A stretch of DNA of 64,000 bases, taken from contig CM064732.1 in the NCBI GenBank assembly GCA_032717465.1, positions 30,001,138-30,065,137 on the forward strand, read 5' to 3'. A program made the position numbers and the translations under genes. The notes beneath the pieces were generated by a model. It saw nothing but the letters and a program-made list of their open reading frames with translations, was not told the origin of the DNA and searched no databases. This stretch comes from Coenobita brevimanus (Eukaryota > Arthropoda > Malacostraca > Decapoda > Coenobitidae). Positions within the stretch are counted from its first letter, which is position 1; each line of letters starts with the position of its first letter. Shown here piece after piece: positions 56,461 to 64,000 of this stretch.

Positions 56461-56657
56461 CCCTTCAGTCCGATGATGTATTTATATATTTTCGTCCTAT
56501 TTCCAGACGAATGTATTCGGTTTAAGGGGATTTCTCGAGCCGCAGGGTTAGTTACAATCTTTATGAAACCATTAGCCATTGGCTTTCATTCTGTTGAATA
56601 TACTCGCCTGGAGGCAGCAAGAATAAAATTAAAGGCGCCGCATCGGAGTGAAATGGC
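56461..56657. mobile_element. Best-preserved MITE of the TTCAGTCCGATGACG family
   Basis: The left end CCCTTCAGTCCGATGATGTA and the right end CGCATCGGAGTGAAATGG are imperfect inverted repeats extending about 50 bp. Matching CC(T/A)(A/C)TTTCCAGACGA and CGCCTGGAGGCAG blocks lie inside. About 197 bp, no coding capacity. Confidence 0.7.
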
Positions 56658-57116
56658 TAAATGTTCGCCACGGTTTGATTTCGAACATATATTCAGGGTA
56701 CAGTGAGGAGCAAACGTTTACCTACTATTCCACTACGGCTATCTCACATTCAGAACATGTTGGCCACTTTCCTCCGTATCAAATCAGAGAGAATTTACAA
56801 GCACCCAGAAACATCACAACTCGCACCACATAGGATTATCAGGAAGTACCGTATAGGGAAGTGAGAAGTAGAAGAAGGTATTAGGTCAGCTTTTATTTCG
56901 GACGATACACACATAATTTGTGGTGAACGTGCTACAGGCGGGTCACGTGCCACCAGTTCATCGTAGGCGTCACAAGGAATAAACCTCTGTGAGCTTTGAT
57001 TAAAATTCTGTCGACAAAATCAGTACATCATAATGGAGTAAATCTGGAGACTGAAATGAAGTTGAGCTTAAAACCGAAGTGCAGATTTACCACAAAATTA
57101 CTTGCATGATGAGTCT
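56658..57116. other. Intron sequence, no feature
   Basis: Nothing recognised. Confidence 0.4.
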
Positions 57117-57231
57117 TTGTCTGTCTGTCTGTCTGTCTGCCTGTCTCTGTCTCAGTCTCTGTCTCTGTTTGTCTGTCTGTCTGTGTCTGTCTGTCTCCGT
57201 CTGTCTGTCTGTCTTTCTGTCTATCTGTCTG

Positions 57232-57314
<83 letters not shown>

Positions 57315-57316
57315 TT
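57117..57316. repeat. (TCTG)n with (CT)n end
   Basis: About 200 bp of TGTC units with a CT tract at the right. Confidence 0.95.
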
Positions 57317-58792
57317 CCCTCTCTCATATTACCCTGTCTTTCTGTCTATCCCTGTACACCTCTGTCTCTCCCACTCGTACTTTTCTCCATCAGACCATGA
57401 GGGGTGGCTGAGGACAAAGAAATTTCCCGCAACCGCTGTCACTCATCCTTCCATCAAACTCTCCCCTTGAAATTTAAAAACACAAACCCGGTAATTTTAT
57501 ATCAAGTAACATGTGTGTTTGAAGGACGTAAGGTGCATCTACGCCGCACCACACCTTACCACTCTTATCATACAGTGGCCTTACTTTTGTCTGTCATGGT
57601 GAAGTGGCCTACCTCCCATAACATTATATGCAGGGACGGGCACAGGCGGTCATGCGGACATATGCTGAGACAATAAAAGGGCGAGCTGAGGGCTAAAGTA
57701 AAGACTGACTTTTTCCTCATATTACGTGCACCTATTTTGTACTGATTGAAATATGTTAGGATTTTCCTGATACTAACTTTGTTGTGCAAATAACAAAAGA
57801 CACTCGCACTTCAACCAATAATCGTGAAATACTGTTGAGGTGTATTATTACGATAAAAACGTAACTGGTGAAAGAAGTGGTGTAACGAAGTTTGCTGATA
57901 GCAGAGCAAATAATATATAGTGTGCCTTGATATAGTCTTATGAAGAAATGAGCTGGAAGCTGGGAGGAAGTGTGGTATGACAAGAAGATGGACGGATATG
58001 GCAAATAAGTGTGTAGGAGGCATCCTATGTTGATAATGTTAGCAAACTGACAGAGGAGAGAGCTAGTTGAATGAATTATATGGACATGACAAGGACTGGG
58101 TACCTTTTAGTAACTGATTCGTCGATGGACTGACTCTACTGAATCACATAAAACGAAAGAAACACAGAAAAAGAAATGTATTGTGTAGTAGAGCTAGGAC
58201 TCTGAGAGCTAATACTGGTGCGTCAATGAGGGTCTGGTTCACCTCACTGTGAATGCTCTTGATAGTTCTCTCCAGAATTCGCTCTTTCTCTTTCCTCGTT
58301 TTCAGAATCTTAACTCACTTTATCCGTAAGTGGGAGAAGAGGTTAGTATGATGGTTTAACATCTGACATTATCCAATCTGTACATGTCCCATCGTATTAT
58401 TTCTCAAACTCCCAGAACACGAAGAAACGAAGTTTCTAAGATTATGATATTAAACGTTCTGTAAGTCAGGGATGGTGCTTTAAAAGTGAGGAGATTCTTA
58501 GAAAGTCTTAGTATAGGACCTAAGAGACAACAGCGTGTTTGTCGATTGCAGTGGCAGTCTCCTTGAGAGAATCGCTATTTTTTGTGTGTAGCAGTGACCT
58601 CACTTTGGTTCACAGGAGCGGCAGAAAGTCAGTGAGCGTTATAACGTGAGTGAAGCTGACTATGTAGTGCTGTGTTGTAATGTGCCTTGGCCAGTAACGG
58701 CAGACTAGGTTAGATGGAGCAGGAATGACGTCTGTGGAGTCCCGATGCTTAGTAGCAGTAATGATATTATTATCATTATTATTATTATTATT
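57317..58792. other. Long unique-looking stretch
   Basis: No exon, repeat or element recognised. An (ATT)n run lies at about 58766-58792. Confidence 0.4.
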
Positions 58793-58822
58793 AAAACTTC
58801 CCACATCTTTGTGGGAAGTTTT
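58793..58822. repeat. Perfect 13-bp-stem hairpin
   Basis: AAAACTTCCCACA (58793-58805) and TGTGGGAAGTTTT (58810-58822) pair around a TCTT loop. Confidence 0.95.
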
Positions 58823-58844
58823 CTTGTTTTTGTCATTCTTCTTC

Positions 58845-58937
58845 TTGCTTTTCCTTTTTCTTCTTCTTTTTTCTTTTTCTTCTTTTTTCTTTTTCTCTTT
58901 TTTTTCATTTTCTTCTTTTTCTTTTTTTTTCTTCTTT
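58845..58937. repeat. Pyrimidine-rich (TTC)n tract
   Basis: T/C only, leading into the 24-bp minisatellite. Confidence 0.9.
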
Positions 58938-59412
58938 TCAAGGTTCCTTTATAACTTCTTCTCAAGGTTCCTTTATAACTACTTTTCAAAGTTCCTTTAT
59001 AACTTCTCAAGGTTCCTTTTGTAACGTCTTTTCAAGGTTCCTTTATAACTTCTTCTCAAGGTTCCTTTATAACTTCTTTTCAAAGTTCCTTTATAACTTC
59101 TTCTCAAGGTTCCTTTATAACTTCTTCTCAAGGTTCCTTTATAACTTCTTCTCAAGGTTCCTTTATAACTTCTTCTCAAGGTTCCTTTATAACTTCTTTT
59201 CAAAGTTCCTTTATAACTTCTTCTCAAGGTTCCTTTATAACTTCTTCTCAAGGTTCCTTTATAACTTCTTCTCAAGGTTCCTTTATAACTTCTTTTCAAA
59301 GTTCCTTTATAACTTCTTCTCAAGGTTCCTTTATAACTTCTTCTCAAGGTTCCTTTATAACTTCTTCTCAAGGTTCCTTTATAACTTCTTCTCAAGGTTC
59401 CTTTATAACTCG
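58938..59412. repeat. 24-bp minisatellite, about 20 copies, with higher-order pattern
   Basis: The unit is AACTTCTTCTCAAGGTTCC plus TTTAT. A variant with TTTTCAAAG replaces TTCTCAAGG at about 58983, 59073, 59193 and 59289. The last three are spaced 120 and 96 bp apart, i.e. every fifth or fourth unit. GGGAAGTTTTCTTGTTTTTG (58813) and a near copy (59471) flank the tract directly. Confidence 0.95.
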
Positions 59413-60284
59413 GCTTCTAAGAGGCAATGGCTATGGGAAGTTTTTCTTTATCAAAATTATCCTTCCTTTTGGGAAGTATTCTTGTTTTTGCCAGTATTAT
59501 TATATTTTTCTCACTTATATTATAACTGCGATATTTCAAGGACTTTTGGGTGTAAAGCCTTCAAACCTGGTCAACCTAGTCGGACAACTGTCCGCTTCTT
59601 TTGGCCAAATATGGTGGCAACCTGTCAACCAGATCTCCAGATAGTATATATTCGGAACATAGACACACACATACACACACAAAGATAACCATAACACAAT
59701 ATACACATAATGCGCACACAGAACGTGCACATAAGCATAAACACATACACATCATCTCTGTCTGTCTGTCTAATACTACTCTGTGCCCTGATAATAACTC
59801 ATGTTGTTCCTGGATCCTTCCTGTCTGCACTCCCTCTACCAAATCCCCCGTTACGCCTTTCTCTGCGTCCATTCCTTGTTGTGGTATTAACATTCAATTG
59901 GATGTTGTCTAAAGTCCTAATACAAGGGTACATTTTTTGCTTCTTTGCTGCTTACTTTTCTTACATCTTATACAGTTACCTTCTTGTCTTTGTATAGATC
60001 AACTTTCTTCTACTTGACCTTACTTACTTTTTCTCTCTTTCCGTTTCTGTTCGCCTTCCTCTATCCATGATGTGGTCTCGCCTCACCTTATCTTATTGTA
60101 AGAATAGGTTTCTCAGAAGTATCTGAAGATCGACCGTCTATTTTGCTTGCGATAAAATATCCTTATTCAAAATTTTTTTTACCCTCTGTATTCCCAGTTT
60201 GAGCATCAGAAACTTTCTACATAATATGTATGCACGTCTAATGCATGTTTCTCAAGCATACAGGACGAAGCTTGTGTACTGGCT
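59413..60284. other. Intron sequence, no firm feature
   Basis: Short (AC)-rich and TCTG pieces; no gene or element recognised. Confidence 0.4.
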
Positions 60285-60570
60285 GGGATAGACTAAAATT
60301 GCAGTGTCACTTGCCGAGTTGCATGAGGCTAAGAAAAATCCTGATGTGTCTGAAATATTTATCATCATATGGATTGGGACGAAAAATATCCTGCCATAAC
60401 GGATTTACCTGGTTCTTCAAAAAATTCAGGTGATTTAGCTTTTATCACGCCGTGGTGTAGTGATAACGGTGCTTGGCTTTTGTCTAGAGAAACCGTGTTC
60501 GATTCCCGCCTGGAGCGACAAAAACTTTCCACATATGGTACGCACACATAATGTGTGTTTCTCTAACACA
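60285..60570 (+). mobile_element. Diverged SINE family A copy
   Basis: Body motifs CACTTGCCGAGTTGCATG and CATAACGGATTTACCTGGTT precede a tRNA-like segment (60449-60517) with B box GTTCGATTCCC. The 3' CACACATAATGTGTGTTTCTCT matches the end of the other copies. Confidence 0.75.
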
Positions 60571-60580
60571 CACACACACA

Positions 60581-60583
<3 letters not shown>

Positions 60584-60640
<57 letters not shown>
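60584..60640. repeat. (TA)n tail of SINE A copy
   Basis: TA tract following the SINE, as at 13694 and 17661. Confidence 0.95.
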
Positions 60641-60644
<4 letters not shown>

Positions 60645-61282
60645 GCATGTTAAGGAATAAAACAGCAGTCAGTAAGGACAGAGGGTCCAGTAACTGCCGT
60701 TGGAATAATGCTTGATGGTGGCGCCTCCTGCCGTCATATAAAAAGACCTGCACATGTCAGCGAGCTCCATGATCTCTGATCGTCAATTAACCCACTAATT
60801 CTTTCTATACGATGACCTATTTTTAGTCTTATTTTTGCTTCAATTAAGCGTTTTTATTAAAGGTAATGGAGATGCCTCGTAGTGAAGGGATTACAGTAGG
60901 TTAAACCTAACCCCTCCCCCATGTCTATGCTGTATACCATCTTGTGGCGATAAGACGTTTAAGTAAAATGGTGTCCTGATATCGAATAGGTTAACGCACT
61001 ATATTTTGTTCGTACGAACAAACAAACACGTGAAATCCGCCCACTCTCTCCTCCCCACCCTCCGTCCCACTCCAATTTTCCTGTAGTTTTAGCTTGATAG
61101 AGGTAAGTCTGGGGAAATTTCTGGCCATTGTAATATTTTTTTACGAATCTTTTCCAAGTTTTGTCATTTTAACTTATTTTGCTTTTTTCAAGAGAGATTT
61201 TTGTGCCTTGTGACTAATGCCTTAAGAGAGCAAATTTAGCGTCCTATATGATGCAGCTTTGGGGACTGGAAGTTTGTGTATA
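60641..61282. other. Sequence with MITE-like remnants
   Basis: TTCTATACGATGACCTATTT near 60802 resembles a MITE end; nothing else. Confidence 0.4.
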
Positions 61283-64000
61283 TTTTTTTTTTTTTTTGTG
61301 CGAGGAAGAAGGAACCAAAGGCCATGAGCCAGCAGTAACAGTTCCCTCCAAGAGAAAAACAAAATACAAAAGAGAGCCATATTCAAGATCCGATCATTTT
61401 GAGATGCCTGGACACACTGCGTTTGAAAGATTGGAGATCATAGGCAGCAGGAAATACAGACAGAGGGAGAAAGATCCAGAGTTGACCTGTTGCATAAATG
61501 AAAGACTGGGAGTAACGGTTAACTCTTGCATTAGAGAGTTGAACAGAAAAGGGATGAGAGTTTGCTGCCAGACGGGTGCTACACGCCCGTCGTAGAGGTG
61601 GAGGAATGCAAGCAGACAGTTCATAGGAGCAGTGACCATTAAAGTAGCGATAGAAAAGAGATAAAGATGCAACAGTGCAGCAAAGAGACAGAGGTTGAAG
61701 GGAGTCAGTAAGAGGAGGAGAGTTAAAGAGACGAAAAGCCTTTGACTCCACCCTATTGAGAAGAGCTGTATGTGGGGAGCCTCCCCACACATGAGAGTTG
61801 TACTCCACACAGGGGCGGATAAAACCCTTGTATAGAGTCAACGCTTTGCTGATCTACCAGAAGCCCCGCCGACATGTTGTAAAAATACCCCCGCTAATAC
61901 CAATACACCAGTCCTGTATGAGACAGCCCTAGCATGTATTCAGTATGGACGGTGGGTGTTAGCGCCGAAGTGGTGACATGTAGAGGTGGATGGTATGTAG
62001 GAGGACTGCTGGGCCTTGATAGCAGGCTGTGAAGCCTATGCCCAGAGTCGGACACATTAAAAAAAAAAAAAAAAAAAAACAATTGTGCAGGGGTAAAGAA
62101 AGAGCGGAGTCGGCTTAGCACACCCAATCTCTTGGAAGCAGATTTTACAAGAGATGTAATATGATCTTTCCAAGATAAGTCCTGAGTAAATGAAACCCCA
62201 AGCATGTTCAAGGATGATGCAGGATTAAGCTGAATATTATTAAACATTAGTGGGTATACCTGTGGAAGATTTTGTCGGGTTGATAGGTGTAAGAACTGAG
62301 TCTTAGATGCATTAAAAACAACCATATTATTTTTACCCCAGTCAGAGATACGAGCCAAGTCAGACATTAGGTGTGCCATAGCCTCATCCCTTGTTTGTTG
62401 AAGTAACTGTTGAGATGGGCGTTGCGGGAACCGAATGGAAAGGTGAAGGGTGGAGTCATCAGCGTATGAGTGGATAGGGTTAGATGTACAGCTTAGAAGA
62501 TCATTGATGAATAAAAGGAAGAGAGTTGGTGATAGGACAGAGCCCTGAGGAGCACCACTGTTGATAGATCTAGGAGAAGAACGATGACCGTCTACAACAG
62601 CGGCTACAGAATGACCAGAAAGGAAGCTAGCGATGAAGGCACAGATAGAAGGATAGAAACTGTAGGAGGGCAGTTTGGAAATTCAAGATTTATGCCAGAC
62701 TCGATCGAAAGCCTTTGAGATGTCAAGTGCAATGGCAAAGCTTTCGCCAAGTCCCGAAAGGATGATGACCAGGAGTCTGAAAAGTAGGTGAGAAGATCGC
62801 CAGTGGAGCGTCCCTGATGGAACCCATACTGACGATCAGAAAGAAGGTTGTGATAGGAAAGATGCCTTAAAATTTTTCTATTGAGAACTGACTCGAAAAC
62901 TTTTGAAATACAGGATGTTAAAGCAATTGGATGATAGTTGGAGGGTTGGGAGTGGTCACCCTTCTTTGGGACTGACTGAATGAGAGCAAACTTCCAGCAA
63001 GAAGGAAAGGTACAAGTTGACAGACAAAGGCGAAAGAGTTTGCCTAGGCAGGGTGTAAGCACAGAAGCACAGTTCTTGAGAACAACAGGAGGGACCCCAT
63101 CAGGCCCATATGCCTTATTAGTACTGAGGCCAGTGATGGCAGAAAATACATCAGCTGAAGAAATTTTAATGTCAGCCATGAGGAAGTCAGAGGGGGGGAA
63201 GTGATGGAGGAACAGCACCGGAATCGTCTAAGGTGGAATTGGAGGAGAAAGTCTACGAAGAGATCTGCTTTATCAGTAGAAGAAATAGCTACAGAACCAT
63301 CAGAGTAGAAAAGAGGAGGGAAGGATGATGAGGTAAAGTTATTAGAAAGGTTTTTGGGAAGGTGCCAGAAGGAGCGCGAAGAATTCGAGTTGGAGAGTTG
63401 AGAGCATTTAGTATGGATGAAATTATTTTTAGCAGAGCGAAGAACAGACTTAGCACGATTCCGGGCTGAAACATAAAGATGATGTGATTCAGGGGTGGGT
63501 TGGCTCCGGTACCTTTTGTAGGCCCTCTCCTTGTTGCAGATAGCATTAGAACAAGTGTGATTAAACCAAGGCTTTCTTGCGTTAGTCAAAGGATTTGAGA
63601 AAGGAATGTATGCTTCCATGCCCGAGAGAATAACCTCTGCAATGCGCAAGGCACACTCAGATGGCTCACAGCCATGGAAGCAATAATCATTCCAGGGAAA
63701 ATCAAAGAAGTACTGCCTGAGGGCCTCCCAGTCCGCGGCTCCAAAATGCCACAGACGACGTTTCCCTGGAGAGTCCACAGGCCGTACCGGAGTGATAGGA
63801 CAGGTTAAGGTGATAAGGTTGTGATCGGAGGAGCCCAACGGAGAGAAAAGATTAACAGAGTGAGTAAGCAGAAGGATTAGTTGTGAGAAAGAGGTCAAGT
63901 ATGTTGGAGCTCTCTCCAAGGTGGTCAGGGATATGGGTAGGGTGCTGTACAAGCTGCTCTAGGTCATTAAGGATAGAAAAGATGTAGGCTTGTTCACCAG
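61283..64000 (-). mobile_element. Jockey-like LINE with poly(A) tail, extends past window end
   Basis: Read right to left. The endonuclease end GSSDHNLITLT (about 63830), a linker to 63044, then RT in 63218-62604 (NKAYGPDGVPPVVLK, SVPKKGDHSQPSNYHPIAL). Domain A is only readable in another frame, so a frameshift is present. YADD is at 62466-62455 in an HSYADDSTLHL context; the thumb and C-terminus follow at 62379-62100 and 61841-61383. The stop is near 61383 and a T-run at 61283-61297 represents the poly(A) tail. A few frameshifts and the SINE at 61842 inactivate it. The 5' part is outside the window. Clade assignment is by motif style and poly(A) tail. Confidence 0.88.
61842..62079 (+). mobile_element. 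Poly(A) SINE-like repeat D, copy 2, inside the LINE
   Basis: It interrupts the LINE between the FTPAQL and LTLYKGFIRPCVEYN parts of one reading frame and ends in about 20 A. It matches 35658-35885. Target duplication is at most 3-4 bp by eye and ambiguous because of the A-run. Confidence 0.85.

Noticed and set aside
58938..59412. Regular 24-bp repeats, superficially CRISPR-like, and a 132-codon frame of an 8-residue repeat
   Set aside because: Units are directly contiguous with no unique spacers, and the DNA is eukaryotic. The protein repeat simply mirrors the minisatellite.
54433..64000. Seventh SORD-like exon
   Set aside because: I looked for a phase-0 acceptor followed by a GG-T-L-VG-type segment and found none; the 3' exons are presumably beyond the window.

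Overview
This window looks like nuclear DNA from an arthropod, most likely a decapod or other malacostracan crustacean. The evidence is very dense simple-sequence repeats, several RTE-, CR1- and Jockey-like LINEs, tRNA-derived SINEs, short inverted-repeat elements, a TTAGG-like tract, and one host gene with tiny exons in multi-kilobase introns. No bacterial, phage or CRISPR signature is present. The taxonomic call is inference; I recognise no species-diagnostic gene.

One conventional host gene can be supported. It is a sorbitol-dehydrogenase-like, zinc-dependent medium-chain dehydrogenase on the + strand. I place six exons: 20607-20654, 28432-28465, 29918-30082, 33331-33493, 40757-40941 and 54257-54432. 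All have GT/AG borders and matching phases, and they join into 257 codons without a stop. They cover the start Met, the catalytic zinc ligands, a four-cysteine structural zinc lobe and the NAD-binding Rossmann motif. The C-terminal quarter is not visible and probably lies beyond base 64000, so everything from 20655 to the end would be intron.

Region by region: 1-2434 is a G/T-rich minisatellite. 2435-5700 is largely unrecognised and contains a GC-rich block with overlapping open frames. 5740-6690 is a decayed LINE. 8263-12690 holds SSRs, an inverted-repeat-flanked (AC)n array, and CR1-like sequence split by an inverted RTE-like element. 12691-17740 holds tRNA SINEs, with one 5'-truncated but otherwise open 971-codon RTE-type LINE inserted in a SINE with a 12-bp target duplication. 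18300-19865 is a nuclear-receptor-motif repeat into which an internally deleted piggyBac-like element jumped at TTAA. From 20.6 kb onward the introns carry MITE-like elements, satellites, LINE and SINE relics, and a twin-primed RTE insertion at 52867-53185. A Jockey-like LINE on the minus strand, itself interrupted by a poly(A) SINE, runs from 61283 out of the window.

The main biological interest is the mobile-element record: several insertions can be dated relative to each other and have readable target duplications. A second point is a dispersed repeat that places perfect DR1 and extended half-site motifs around the first exon of a sugar-alcohol metabolism gene. I found no convincing new multi-gene system.
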